Made by a program: the position numbers and the translations under genes. DNA of 64,000 nt from Arthrobacter sp. ISL-5 (GTDB taxonomy: Bacteria > Actinomycetota > Actinomycetes > Actinomycetales > Micrococcaceae). The notes under the pieces are model-generated. The model made no database searches, was not told the DNA's origin, and saw nothing but the letters and a program-made list of their open reading frames with translations. Of this stretch, positions 55,394 through 64,000 are shown piece after piece. The stretch is from positions 186,655 to 250,654 of the forward strand of contig NZ_JAGGPM010000017.1 in assembly GCF_018613835.1 (NCBI RefSeq), given 5' to 3'. Position 1 is the stretch's first letter. Each line of letters opens with the position of its first letter.

Positions 55394-58300
55394 ATGGGGG
55401 CTGAGGATATGACCGGTTGGCTTGTCCGCTGGAGTCTTAAATTTCGTTTGATCGTGTTAGCCGCTGCGGCCGGCATCTTAGGGTTCGGAATGACGAGCCT
55501 GCCGACCATGCCAGTGGACAATCTTCCCGAATTCTCCCCGCCACACGTGGAGATTCAAACCGAAGCACTTGGGCTGTCGGCCGTTGAGGTCGAACAGCTC
55601 ATTACGTCGCCCATGGAGGCGGACCTGCTCAACGGTGTTGCCTGGCTTGATGAGATCCGTTCTAAGTCAGTTCCGGGCCTGTCATCCATTGAGATGGTCT
55701 TTGAACCGGGCACCGATATTCTCCGCGCGAGGCAGTTGGTGGCGGAAAGGCTTACGCAGGCCTTCGCCCTGCCGAATGTCTCGCAGCCGCCGGTACTGAT
55801 GCAGCCGCTGTCGTCGACGAGCCGCGTCATGATGGTCCAGCTCACGTCTGAGGACGTGTCGCAGATCGACATGTCGGTTCTCGCCCGCTGGAACATCAAA
55901 CCGGCCCTGATGGGCGTTCCCGGCGTGGCCAATGTGTCCATTTTCGGGCAGCGCGAACAGCAGATTCAGGTCCAGGTCGATCCGCAGAAGCTCCGGGCGA
56001 ACAACGTCACGCTTAACCAGGTGATTGAGACTGCCGGCAACGCCGTGTGGGTTTCACCGCTGAGCTTCCTTGAGGCATCAACGCCGGGCACCGGCGGATT
56101 CCTGGAGTCTGCAAATCAGCGCATCGGTATCCAGCACGTCCTTCCCATCCGGACTCCGGAAGATCTTGGCAAGGTCAGCGTCGAGGGAGCCCAGAACAAG
56201 GCGCTGAAGCTCTCCGATGTCACCACCCTGAGCGAGGATCACCAGCCGCTGATCGGTGAAGCGGTCACGGGCAAGTCGCCCGGCCTGCTCCTCGTCATCG
56301 AGAAATTCCCCGACACCAGCGTCGCCGAAGTCACCAAGAGCGTCGAAGACGTCCTGGACGGTCTCCGCCCGGGCCTTTCCGGCATCACAGTGGACTCGAC
56401 CGTCTTCCGCCCGGCATCCTTCGTGGAGTCGGCTGTCGGCAAACTCGGTGTGGCGCTGCTCGTGAGCCTGCTGGTGGTCACAGCCGCCGTCGGACTGATC
56501 TTCAGGTCCTGGCGGTACGCCCTCCTGGCTTTCGTTGCCGTTTCGGTTGCCGCCGTAGCTGCCGCATTGGTGCTGCAGTTCCAAGGTGCCGTGCTTAATA
56601 CGATGGCCTTCGCCGGGCTTGTGCTTGCCCTGGTGGTTGTCATCGGAGACGTCATCACCGATCTCTACAGCTTCCGACAGGAAAGGACGGACGACAAGGC
56701 AACACGGGAGGGCCTGCTCGCGCACGCGCTGAAGCGCTCCCGGGTTCCCGTTCTCTTCGCCGGCCTGGCCGCTCTACTGGCAGTTGCACCGTCGCTGTTT
56801 GTTCCCGGCGCCCAGGGGGCGTTCCTCAAACCGCTGGTGCTGTCCTACCTGCTGGCTACGGCTGTTGCGATGCTCGTTGCACTGACAGTTACGCCGGCGC
56901 TGGCCAGCGTGCTGTTGGGTGGACACCAGCGGGAGCGGCGCACGCCATCCTTTGTCCGGAAATTCAAGCTCGGCTACCGCCGATCCGTTAAGTCCTTCAC
57001 CGGAACCCTCGCCACCGTGTTTGCGCTGGCGGCGGCGGTAATGGCCATTGCGGCCATTGCGATTGTTCCCGGGCTGACCAGGGACCTGCCGGTGGTCGCT
57101 TCAGTGCCTGACCGGACGATCCTCGTTCAGTGGGAGTCCGTCGCCGGTACAGGCACGGACGTCATGAACAGGGTCATGACCAAAGCCACGGACGAGCTGC
57201 GATCCATTCGCGGCGTCTCGGCGGTCGGCGGTCACGTAGGGCGTGCCATCACGTCGGACACGTCATCCGACGTCAGCTCCAGCGAAATCTGGGTGACCAT
57301 GGATGAAGATGCGAATTACACCAGGGTCCGCTCCGAAGTCAGGGAAATCGTCGAGGGCTACCCGGGCCTGACGCCCACTGTCACCACCTATCCGGAACAG
57401 CAGCTTGCCGCTGCCACGCAATCCGATGACCAGCAGTTCACGGTACGTGTCTACGGTGTTGACTTGGATATCCTCCGCGAGAAGGCCGAGGAAATCCGCG
57501 GGATCCTGTCCCGGACGAACGGCGTGGTCGATCCGCGGGTGGACGTCACGATTGAGCAGCCTGTTGCCGAGATCGAAGTGGATCTGGCAGCGGCTCAAAA
57601 GGCAGGCATCAAGCCGGGCGACGTCCGGCGTGCCGCAGCCACCGTCCTTCAAGGCATTGAAGTCGGTTACCTGTTCGAGCAGCAGAAAGTCTTCCAGGTC
57701 ATCGTCAAGGGAACGCAGGCCACGCGCAACAGCCTCAACAGCGTTACCGACATGGTGGTGGACAAGCCCGAGGGCGGATATGTCCGGCTCGGCGACGTTG
57801 CCAAGGTGACACTCCGGCCGAACCAGACGGTGATCCAACACGACGACACCTCGAGGCGCATCGACGTTGTAGCCAGCATTCAGGGACGGGATCTTGGTGC
57901 CGTCAAGGCAGAGGTCCAGGCAGCGATCCGGTCGCTTCAGTTCCCGCTGGAATACCACGCAGAGATTCCTCCGCAGTACGGTGAACAGCAGGCCGCTGGC
58001 GCATTGTTCTGGTGGCTTGCAGCAGCAGCAGCGGCGGGTGTCCTGGTCCTGCTCCTCACGGTCCTTGGCAGCTGGCGGCTCGCGGGGCTGTCCTTCGTGC
58101 TCCTGCCAGTCGCCCTTGCCGGCGGTGTGGTTGCCGCGGAACTCGCAGGCGGAATCGGCTCGGTGTACGTGCTGGTGGCGCTCGCTGCGGTCCTGGCCTT
58201 TGCGATCCGGGACGTCGTCCTGCTGATGGGGACCTACCAGTCCCTGCAGAGCAAGGATCCGGCAGCGCCTCCGGCGGTTCACATGGAGCACGCGGCTTCC

Positions 58301-58567
58301 GAACGGCTCCAGCCGACCATTCTGTCCGCAGTCATTACAGGGCTGGCACTTGTGCCGCTTGTCCTGCTTGGCGGGTCTGTCGGCTCCGGCATGCTGCTGC
58401 CGCTGGCGCTGATCGTGTGGGGCGGCCTGATCACGTCGGCCCTGCTCACCCTGTATGTCCTGCCGGTCCTGTTCCTCCGTTTTGGTCCGGCTGCTAACAC
58501 GGACTGGGGGAGCTCATTGGTGATTAACAACGGACCGGTTCTGCCAGAGAGGTCGGAATTGTCATGA
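55394..58567 (+). CDS. RND-family efflux permease 1 (HME/CusA-like, diverged proton-relay motif)
   Basis: A 1057-residue RND permease of the heavy-metal-efflux type. TM1 follows MTGWLVRWSLKFRLIVL; the periplasmic PPHVEIQTEALGLSAVEVEQ and GVPGVANVSIFGQREQQIQV segments are characteristic. By eye against CusA and its own partner, the TM4 signature is altered: Gly418-Asp419 where the partner has Asp412-Asp413, and Tyr425 for the conserved Glu. The late TM motif reads IRDVVLL (Asp940) instead of ARNGILL. It starts at 55394 (GGAG 9 bases upstream) or 55409. Codons 22 and 29 are TTA, rare in this genome, hinting at transfer. It overlaps the lipoprotein gene (ATGA). Confidence 0.88.
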   Translation: MGAEDMTGWLVRWSLKFRLIVLAAAAGILGFGMTSLPTMPVDNLPEFSPPHVEIQTEALGLSAVEVEQLITSPMEADLLNGVAWLDEIRSKSVPGLSSIEMVFEPGTDILRARQLVAERLTQAFALPNVSQPPVLMQPLSSTSRVMMVQLTSEDVSQIDMSVLARWNIKPALMGVPGVANVSIFGQREQQIQVQVDPQKLRANNVTLNQVIETAGNAVWVSPLSFLEASTPGTGGFLESANQRIGIQHVLPIRTPEDLGKVSVEGAQNKALKLSDVTTLSEDHQPLIGEAVTGKSPGLLLVIEKFPDTSVAEVTKSVEDVLDGLRPGLSGITVDSTVFRPASFVESAVGKLGVALLVSLLVVTAAVGLIFRSWRYALLAFVAVSVAAVAAALVLQFQGAVLNTMAFAGLVLALVVVIGDVITDLYSFRQERTDDKATREGLLAHALKRSRVPVLFAGLAALLAVAPSLFVPGAQGAFLKPLVLSYLLATAVAMLVALTVTPALASVLLGGHQRERRTPSFVRKFKLGYRRSVKSFTGTLATVFALAAAVMAIAAIAIVPGLTRDLPVVASVPDRTILVQWESVAGTGTDVMNRVMTKATDELRSIRGVSAVGGHVGRAITSDTSSDVSSSEIWVTMDEDANYTRVRSEVREIVEGYPGLTPTVTTYPEQQLAAATQSDDQQFTVRVYGVDLDILREKAEEIRGILSRTNGVVDPRVDVTIEQPVAEIEVDLAAAQKAGIKPGDVRRAAATVLQGIEVGYLFEQQKVFQVIVKGTQATRNSLNSVTDMVVDKPEGGYVRLGDVAKVTLRPNQTVIQHDDTSRRIDVVASIQGRDLGAVKAEVQAAIRSLQFPLEYHAEIPPQYGEQQAAGALFWWLAAAAAAGVLVLLLTVLGSWRLAGLSFVLLPVALAGGVVAAELAGGIGSVYVLVALAAVLAFAIRDVVLLMGTYQSLQSKDPAAPPAVHMEHAASERLQPTILSAVITGLALVPLVLLGGSVGSGMLLPLALIVWGGLITSALLTLYVLPVLFLRFGPAANTDWGSSLVINNGPVLPERSELS

Positions 58568-59016
58568 AAAGCAATAGTGGTTTTGGGGGCTGGCGTCCTA
58601 TTCTCGTGCTGGTCTTCGCAGCGTCAATGGGCCTCTCCGGATGTGCGGTAGTAAAACCTGCCGCTGCTCCCGCCGGGCAGGCCGCGGCCACCATGGAAAA
58701 GGCGGGCCCGGATCTGAACAGGCTGACGCTGACAGACAAGGCAGTGGAACGGCTGGAGGTGACCACAGCGAAGGTCACCAAGGGCACGGGGGGCGCCCTG
58801 GAAATGCCATACGGCGCATTGGTTTACGATGCGAACGGTAAGACCTGGGTTTACACGAATCCCGAGCCGCGGACCTACATCCGGGCCGCTGTGACGGTGG
58901 AGCGGATCACTGACAACAGGGTCCAGCTCCGGTCCGGTCCGCCGGCAGGAACCGATGTTGTCACCGTGGGCGCAGCGGAACTGTTTGGCGCCGAATTCGG
59001 TACGAAGGGGCATTGA
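58564..59016 (+). CDS. Small lipoprotein resembling only the membrane-proximal part of an RND adaptor
   Basis: A 150-residue lipoprotein: signal peptide with lipobox LSGC and Cys27. The rest matches the two ends of CusB/HlyD-type periplasmic adaptors (LTLTDKAVERLEVTTAKV, then LVYDANGKTWVYTNPEPRTY and GTDVVTVGAAELFGAE). The lipoyl domain, alpha-hairpin and beta-barrel expected between them are absent. It overlaps permease 1's stop by 4 bp and ends one base before permease 2's ATG, so the three are translationally coupled. Without an outer membrane no TolC-like channel is needed, which would explain the truncation. Confidence 0.8.
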   Translation: MKSNSGFGGWRPILVLVFAASMGLSGCAVVKPAAAPAGQAAATMEKAGPDLNRLTLTDKAVERLEVTTAKVTKGTGGALEMPYGALVYDANGKTWVYTNPEPRTYIRAAVTVERITDNRVQLRSGPPAGTDVVTVGAAELFGAEFGTKGH

Positions 59017-59017
59017 C

Positions 59018-62000
59018 ATGCGCCGGATTGTCGGGTTCAGCCTGAAATTCCGCGCCTTGGTGGTGGCCATAGCAGTGGCAATTATGGCGTTCGGCGGCGT
59101 CCAGCTCAGCACGGCCTCGGTGGATGTCTTCCCGGAGTTCGCGCCACCGAAGGTCGAAATCCAGACCATCTGCATTGGCCTGACTGCGTCCGAAGTGGAA
59201 GAGTTGGTGACCGTTCCGCTCGAAGACGCCCTCAACGGCGTCGAAGGACTGGACGAAATTCGCTCCAAATCCGTGGAGCAGCTGTCCTCGATCGTGCTGC
59301 TTTTTGCCCCGGGGGCGGACCTTCTCAAGGCCCGCCAGCTCGTCTCGGAGCGCATCGCCAACGTCACTCCGTCGTTGCCTACGTGGGCGGCGCCGCCGGT
59401 GATGCTGCAGCCGCTGTCATCCACCAGCCGGGTCATGAAAATCGGCCTGACGTCGGATGAGCGTTCGCTGATGGAAATGTCAATGATCACCTACTGGAAA
59501 ATCCGCGCCCACCTCCTGCGGGTGCCCGGCGTGGCCAACATCGCCATCTGGGGCGAACGGCTGCAGATGCTTCAGGTCCAGGCCATCCCAGAGAAGTTGA
59601 AGGCCAATGACGTCACCCTGAACCAGGTCATGGAAGTCACGGCCGATGCCCTGGATGCCGGCCTGCTCCAGTATTCGCCGGGCGCCGTCATCGGCACCGG
59701 CGGCTACATCGGGACGCCGAACCAGCGGCTCGGCATCCGGCACGTACTGCCCATCACCACTCCCAAGGACCTCGCGCAAGTGCCCATTGAGGAGCGGAAC
59801 GGGAAGCCGCTGCGCCTGGGTGACGTGGCCAATGTAGTGGAAGACCATCAGGCGCTCATTGGCGATGCCGTGATCAACCAGGGCGAGGGGCTGATGCTCA
59901 TCGTTGAGAAACTTCCCTGGGGCAACACCCTGGAAGTCACGAAGGGCGTGGAGGAAGCGCTGCGGCAGATGGAGCCGGGACTCAGCGGTATCAATATCGA
60001 TACCGAGATTTTCCGTCCGGCGACCTTCATCGAGGAATCCCTCAATAACCTCAGCCGCGCGCTCCTGCTTGGCTGCATCCTCGTGGTAATGGTGCTGGGA
60101 GCGTTCCTCTTCCAGTGGCGGACCGCGCTCATCAGCCTGATCGCCATCCCGCTCTCGCTCGTAACGGCGGCCTCCGTTCTCTACCTGACCGGTGCTTCTG
60201 TGAACACCATGGTCCTGGCCGGGCTGGTGATCGCCGTGGGGGTGGTGGTGGATGATGCCATCATCGACATCGAGAACATCATCCGAAGACTGAGACAGCA
60301 CCGGGCGTCCGGCGGAACCCGCTCCACCGCCTCGGTGGTCCTGGAGGCCTCCCTGGAGGTCCGCGGACCCATCATCTATGCCACGCTGATCATCATCGCG
60401 GCCGCGGTGCCGATCTTCTTCCTCCAGGGACTCACGGGCGCTTTCTTCAGGCCCTTGGCCATCTCCTACACCCTGGCGGTGCTGGCATCAATGGCCGTGG
60501 CCTTGACAGTGACCCCTGCCCTTGCGCTGATCTTCATGCGCAAGGTCCCGTTAAAGGAGCAGGAGCCACCCTTGGTCCGGGTGCTCAAGCGCGGGTACCA
60601 CCGCATCCTCAGCAAGGGCATCCGGCGTCCGGTGGCAGGTTACGCCACCTTCGGCGCCATGGCGGCCATCGGTGCCATCACGGCACCGCTGCTGGGGCAG
60701 TCGCTGCTGCCTGACTTCAAGGAGCGCGACTTCCTGATGCACTGGCTGACCCAGCCGGGCACTTCGGTCACGGAGGAGTACCGCGTCAGCCAGAAGGCCT
60801 GTACGGAACTGCTGACCATCCCGGGGGTCCGGAACTGCGGCTCGCACATCGGGCAGGCATTCAACGCCGACGAGGTCGTGGGTGTGTATTTCGGTGAGAA
60901 CTGGATCAGCATCGACCCCGCGGTGGATTATGACCAGACACTGAAGTCAATCCATGAAGTCGTGGATGGGTATCCCGGGATCGTGCGCGACGTTCAAACC
61001 TACCTGAAGGAGAGGATCCGTGAGGTTCTCACGGGCGCCAGCGACGCCGTCGTCGTCCGGCTTTATGGGGACGACTTGGGGCTCCTGCGTTCAAAGGCCG
61101 CGGAGATCCAGGCGATCTTTGAGCAGACTGAAGGAACCGTTTCCCCCCATACAGCCCTGCAGAAGGACATTCCGCAGATCAGTATCGAGGTTGATCTGGA
61201 AAAGGCCCAGAGCTACGGGCTGAAGCCGGGCGACGTCCGGCGGGCTGCGGCTACACTCGTGGCCGGCGAGGAAGTCGGTGACGTTTACCGGGGCGGCAAG
61301 GCATATGACGTCCAGGTCTGGAGTCCGCCAGAGGTCCGTTCCGACATCACCAGCATCAGGAACCTCCCGATCGATACCCCCAGCGGGCAGAAAATCCTGC
61401 TGTCCGATGTGGCAAGTATCCAGCTCAAGCCGACCCCGAATGTCATCCAGCGCGATGCACACTCGAGGCGGATCGATATCGAGTCCAATGTGAAGGAAGG
61501 CCAGCTGGGCCACGTTGTTGCGGCCATGGAGGAAGGGCTCAAGAAAGTGGAGTTGCCCTCGGGCTTCCATACGAGAATCCTGGGTGAGTTCCAGGAACGC
61601 CAAGCGGCAACCAACACGCTGCTAACCCTCGCCATCGGGGCACTGGCCGTCATCTACCTGCTGCTGCAGGTAGCCTTCGGCAGCTGGCGTTTGGCGACGC
61701 TGGTGATCCTCACGCTGCCGATTGCCCTGGTGGGCGGGGTGTTTGCCGCTTTCCTTGGCGGTGGCGTGCTGTCTCTGGGCTCCATTGTGGGCTTCCTGAC
61801 AGTCATGGGCATCGCGGCAAGGAACGGCATCCTGCTCATCAACCACTGCCAGCACCTGGAGAAGTATGAGGGCATGCGCTTTGGTCCGGAGCTGGTGCTG
61901 CGCGGTGCGGGGGAGCGGCTTTCACCGATCCTGATGACCACGCTCGCCACCGGGCTGGCCCTCGTTCCGCTGGTGGTCCTGGGCAACATCCCGGGCCACG

Positions 62001-62158
62001 AGATCGAGCACCCGATGGCGCTCGTGATCCTCGGCGGGCTGGTGACGTCCACCCTGCTTAACCTCTTCGTGGTTCCGTCGCTCTACCTGCGGTTCGGCAA
62101 ATCCCGGAAGGAGAGGAATGAGGCGCCGCCCCGGGAACCGGAGCTCGCCAACGCCTGA
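59018..62158 (+). CDS. RND-family efflux permease 2 (HME/CusA-like, canonical relay)
   Basis: A 1046-residue RND permease of the heavy-metal-efflux (CusA/CzcA) type. TM1 is [39 protein letters not shown] is in the pore domain. The TM4 signature is [13 protein letters not shown] with Asp412 (the expected proton-relay Asp), Asp413 and Glu419, and the later ARNGILLIN at 934-942 is intact. It is likely the energised member of the pair, in the manner of MdtB/MdtC-type heteromeric RND pumps. It starts at ATG 59018 one base after the lipoprotein's stop. Substrate may be a metal ion (Cu, Ag, Co, Zn) or a biocide; this cannot be read by eye. Confidence 0.9.
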   Translation: MRRIVGFSLKFRALVVAIAVAIMAFGGVQLSTASVDVFPEFAPPKVEIQTICIGLTASEVEELVTVPLEDALNGVEGLDEIRSKSVEQLSSIVLLFAPGADLLKARQLVSERIANVTPSLPTWAAPPVMLQPLSSTSRVMKIGLTSDERSLMEMSMITYWKIRAHLLRVPGVANIAIWGERLQMLQVQAIPEKLKANDVTLNQVMEVTADALDAGLLQYSPGAVIGTGGYIGTPNQRLGIRHVLPITTPKDLAQVPIEERNGKPLRLGDVANVVEDHQALIGDAVINQGEGLMLIVEKLPWGNTLEVTKGVEEALRQMEPGLSGINIDTEIFRPATFIEESLNNLSRALLLGCILVVMVLGAFLFQWRTALISLIAIPLSLVTAASVLYLTGASVNTMVLAGLVIAVGVVVDDAIIDIENIIRRLRQHRASGGTRSTASVVLEASLEVRGPIIYATLIIIAAAVPIFFLQGLTGAFFRPLAISYTLAVLASMAVALTVTPALALIFMRKVPLKEQEPPLVRVLKRGYHRILSKGIRRPVAGYATFGAMAAIGAITAPLLGQSLLPDFKERDFLMHWLTQPGTSVTEEYRVSQKACTELLTIPGVRNCGSHIGQAFNADEVVGVYFGENWISIDPAVDYDQTLKSIHEVVDGYPGIVRDVQTYLKERIREVLTGASDAVVVRLYGDDLGLLRSKAAEIQAIFEQTEGTVSPHTALQKDIPQISIEVDLEKAQSYGLKPGDVRRAAATLVAGEEVGDVYRGGKAYDVQVWSPPEVRSDITSIRNLPIDTPSGQKILLSDVASIQLKPTPNVIQRDAHSRRIDIESNVKEGQLGHVVAAMEEGLKKVELPSGFHTRILGEFQERQAATNTLLTLAIGALAVIYLLLQVAFGSWRLATLVILTLPIALVGGVFAAFLGGGVLSLGSIVGFLTVMGIAARNGILLINHCQHLEKYEGMRFGPELVLRGAGERLSPILMTTLATGLALVPLVVLGNIPGHEIEHPMALVILGGLVTSTLLNLFVVPSLYLRFGKSRKERNEAPPREPELANA

Positions 62159-62177
62159 TCAACACCCCACAGAGTAG

Positions 62178-62744
62178 CTAGACCGTCCGCCGCCCACGCC
62201 CCGCCAAACGCGGGAACGTGGGCGGCGGCGGTGCGGGCACTGTGTGCGCGTCGGTTCCGGTCCGCCCGCGGCGCAGTTCGAGCGCCAGGCTTTCCTGCCC
62301 CCGGGCCATCGCCCACCGGTGGTTGGCGGAGAACCCGGGCTTGAGGAGCCAGCTGAGGCGCCTCAGCAGCGGTTTGGTGACGGTAACCCGCCAGTCATAG
62401 GTGATCACGGACTCCGGGCCGTCCTGCTCGAAGGTCCACCGGCCGGTGCCGTCCAGGTCGCCGGTGGCCCGGATCGCGAAGCCCCTGTTGGTGATTGGTT
62501 CCGTGACCGTCAGCGTCCAGCGGAGGGTGTAGGGAAGCCAGCCCTTGGTGTGGAGCCGGGCCATCCGGCCCACGCCGTTCTCCTGGCCAGGGTGGAGGAG
62601 TTCCGCGGCCAGGTAGACCGACGGCCACCAGCGGGGGAGGCCGGCGGGGTCGCTCAGGAGTTCTGCGACGTCTTCCGTGGTTCCGGCCACGCGCCAGGTG
62701 GTGAGGAAGGTGTAGTCCGTGCTTCTGCTGCCTTTGGTATTCAT
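62178..62744 (-). CDS. SRPBCC-family protein
   Basis: A 188-residue SRPBCC (polyketide cyclase/START-like) protein, with TFLTTWRVAGTTEDVAELL at the start, LPRWWPSVYLAAELL, and an internal GRWTFEQDGPESVITYDWRV strand pair. A C-terminal Pro-rich tail (PAPPPPTFPRL) follows. GGAGG (revcomp CCTCC) stands upstream of ATG 62744. It converges with the RND operon 20 bp away, without an obvious terminator between. Confidence 0.82.
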   Translation of the reverse strand: MNTKGSRSTDYTFLTTWRVAGTTEDVAELLSDPAGLPRWWPSVYLAAELLHPGQENGVGRMARLHTKGWLPYTLRWTLTVTEPITNRGFAIRATGDLDGTGRWTFEQDGPESVITYDWRVTVTKPLLRRLSWLLKPGFSANHRWAMARGQESLALELRRGRTGTDAHTVPAPPPPTFPRLAGRGRRTV

Positions 62745-62880
62745 GACGGCCTCCTGCCGGTGGGGATGTGGAGTCCATTCAAGCGCCTGCCGCCGGACTG
62801 CTCAATGCCTCCCTGTACGGCGTTAAGAGGCGGCCATAGACTTCTGACGTAAGTCGCTCTCTCTCACGCAAGGAGTAGTC

Positions 62881-63219
62881 ATGAATTACGCAGGCACTGG
62901 CAACGAGAAGGCTGTTGCGGCCACAGACCTTAACCGGACGCACGTCGGACTGACGGTCAGCTTCCAGCCCGATGAGGCCACACTGGTGTTCGGACGGATC
63001 GGCGCCATCGCGCGGAAGGACTCCGGAGTGACCATCGCTTTGGAAGGAGTGGACAGCAGCGGCGGACTCCAGACCACATACACGGTGTCGCCGACCCACA
63101 ATATCTACGTCCAGCCGGACATGTTGACCAACACCGAATCCACCATCAAGGATCTGTTCGGCAAGGTCCAGGAAAATCTGCGCGGACATAAGGGAGACCA
63201 GCACCCCGCCGCAATGTAG
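62881..63219 (+). CDS. Hypothetical protein, 112 aa
   Basis: A small soluble protein of no recognised family. The middle is beta-rich (VTIALEGVDSSGGLQTTYTV). It has a strong AAGGAG site 6 bases before ATG 62881, a promoter-sized gap of 136 bp upstream and its own strong intrinsic terminator, so it is clearly an independent expressed gene. Confidence 0.7.
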   Translation: MNYAGTGNEKAVAATDLNRTHVGLTVSFQPDEATLVFGRIGAIARKDSGVTIALEGVDSSGGLQTTYTVSPTHNIYVQPDMLTNTESTIKDLFGKVQENLRGHKGDQHPAAM

Positions 63220-63250
63220 CGCAGAGTGCAAAACAGACCAGCAAAGCAGA

Positions 63251-63295
63251 AGGCCCCGGTTCCCTTTCAACAAAGGGAACCGGGGCCTCGCTTTT
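63251..63295 (+). terminator. Strong intrinsic terminator of the 112-aa gene
   Basis: A perfect 17-bp stem (AGGCCCCGGTTCCCTTT at 63251-63267 pairing with 63272-63288), 4-nt loop, followed by CGCTTTTT. Confidence 0.95.
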
Positions 63296-63341
63296 TGGCG
63301 GTCGTCGCTTCGAGGGCGCTGTTCCCTGTGAGATTCATCCG

Positions 63342-63379
63342 TATATCTTATTTCGCGGTTTGATATATTAGCCTATACT
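63342..63379 (+). promoter_or_regulatory. AT-rich promoter/operator region of the aminotransferase
   Basis: TATATC (63342-63347) and GATATA (63362-63367) form an inverted repeat, and TATACT (63374-63379) is a good -10 hexamer. The local AT-richness contrasts with the surrounding genome. No clear -35 at the right spacing. Confidence 0.5.
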
Positions 63380-63432
63380 AGATCTGAATCCGCCGGAGGA
63401 TCGATCGTCAACTCGATGAGGAGTGGAACAGC

Positions 63433-64000
63433 ATGCAGCAACTCGCGCACCGGCTTGAACGTCTGGGCACCGAAACCGCCTTCAGCGTCGCCCAAGCCGC
63501 GGCCGCCTGGAAAGCGAAGGGGAACCTCGTGTACCCCTTCCATCTCGGCGACATCAACATCCCGACGGCCCCACATATCGTCGAGGCGATGAACCGGGCG
63601 ATCGGTGACGGCTACACGGGCTACTGCCCCGGCCCCGGCATCCCGCAGCTGCGTGAAGCCCTCGCCGATGACCTCGGCTCGCGCCGCGGTATCAAGTTCT
63701 CCCCCGAAAACGTGGTCGTGATGACCGGCGGCAAGCCCGTCATCACGAAGTTCCTGCAGGCGGTCATGAACCCCGGCCAGGAAGTGCTCTACCCCAACCC
63801 TGGCTTCCCGATCTACGAATCGCAGATCGAGTACCTCGGTGGCACGGCCGTGCCTTACCGCTACCTGCCCACGAGCGAGGGCTTCGCGATCGACCTCGAC
63901 CAGGTGCGCGCATCGATCACCCCGAACACGGTCGCAATCATCTACAACGACCTGCAGAACCCCATCTCGGCCGAGTCGACGGCGGCCGAGCGTGAGGCAA
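63433..64000 (+). CDS. PLP-dependent aminotransferase, class I/II (cut by window end)
   Basis: The first 189 residues of a fold-type I aminotransferase; no stop before the window ends. It starts at ATG 63433 with GAGGAG 9 bases upstream. The N-terminus (LGTETAFSVAQAAAAWKAKG) and YTGYCPGPGIPQLREALA are typical, as are VVVMTGGKPVITKFLQAVMNPG and LYPNPGFPIYESQIEYLGGTAVPY. The usual NDPxNPTG motif reads NDLQNPIS here, a deviation. The PLP lysine lies outside. Substrate unknown. Confidence 0.9.
   Translation, partial: MQQLAHRLERLGTETAFSVAQAAAAWKAKGNLVYPFHLGDINIPTAPHIVEAMNRAIGDGYTGYCPGPGIPQLREALADDLGSRRGIKFSPENVVVMTGGKPVITKFLQAVMNPGQEVLYPNPGFPIYESQIEYLGGTAVPYRYLPTSEGFAIDLDQVRASITPNTVAIIYNDLQNPISAESTAAEREA

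Overview
The window comes from a high-GC Gram-positive chromosome, most likely Arthrobacter, Pseudarthrobacter or a close relative in the Micrococcaceae. Signs of this are the GC-rich codon use, the actinobacterial gene repertoire (RamB/ScfR-type regulator beside aceA, an lhr-nei2 pair, a DtxR/IdeR-type iron box, a YczR/YczE pair) and several families of short dispersed palindromes of a kind I associate with this group. I see no rRNA, tRNA, CRISPR array, insertion sequence, integrase or phage gene.

Layout. 1-2.7 kb: end of a sugar/polyol-type locus (Gfo/Idh/MocA oxidoreductase, ThuA protein) and a CynX-like MFS exporter. 2.9-7.7 kb: glyoxylate shunt, with aceA and aceB on the minus strand and a divergent ScfR/RamB-like acetate regulator. 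7.9-9.7 kb: pyruvate:quinone oxidoreductase (poxB). 9.7-11.7 kb: DUF1801 protein and a serpin-family lipoprotein. 11.7-16.6 kb: an RR-HK-TAXI operon divergent from an MHS-family carboxylate-type transporter that has its own 27-codon leader ORF. 16.8-20.1 kb: queuosine-precursor transporter and tgt flanking an AbiEi/DUF559 protein. 20.1-24.2 kb: small housekeeping and unknown proteins. 24.3-28 kb: secreted GH32 fructan hydrolase and a glycogen-debranching-like GH. 28-31.9 kb: Fe3+ ABC transporter with an iron box. 32-35.6 kb: GH76, then an SDR/acyl-CoA dehydrogenase pair. 35.7-39.6 kb: DUF1684 protein and PEP carboxylase. 40-47.5 kb: DedA, macrodomain, RluA synthase, ArsR/AHSA1 pair, YczR/YczE, Nei2. 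47.5-52.5 kb: Lhr helicase. 52.6-54.9 kb: Rieske-fused FAD oxidoreductase and a DUF4232 lipoprotein. 55.4-62.2 kb: two RND permeases with a tiny lipoprotein between them. 62.2-64 kb: SRPBCC protein, a small unknown protein and a cut-off aminotransferase.

Most of the window is ordinary chromosome. aceA, aceB, ppc and poxB together form an anaplerotic/overflow node for growth on acetate and pyruvate. The parts least explained by textbook biology are: (i) the tightly coupled RND - minimal adaptor lipoprotein - RND operon, an HME/CusA-type pump pair in an organism without an outer membrane, in which one permease has lost the usual proton-relay signature; (ii) the orphan TAXI binding protein co-encoded with a two-component system, facing a transporter whose mRNA starts with a translationally coupled leader peptide; and (iii) at least four families of intergenic repeats (long perfect palindromes, bipartite palindromes, 32-bp tandem units and TTTCGACGGGCTCAACC units), one of which has entered the lhr coding sequence in frame.
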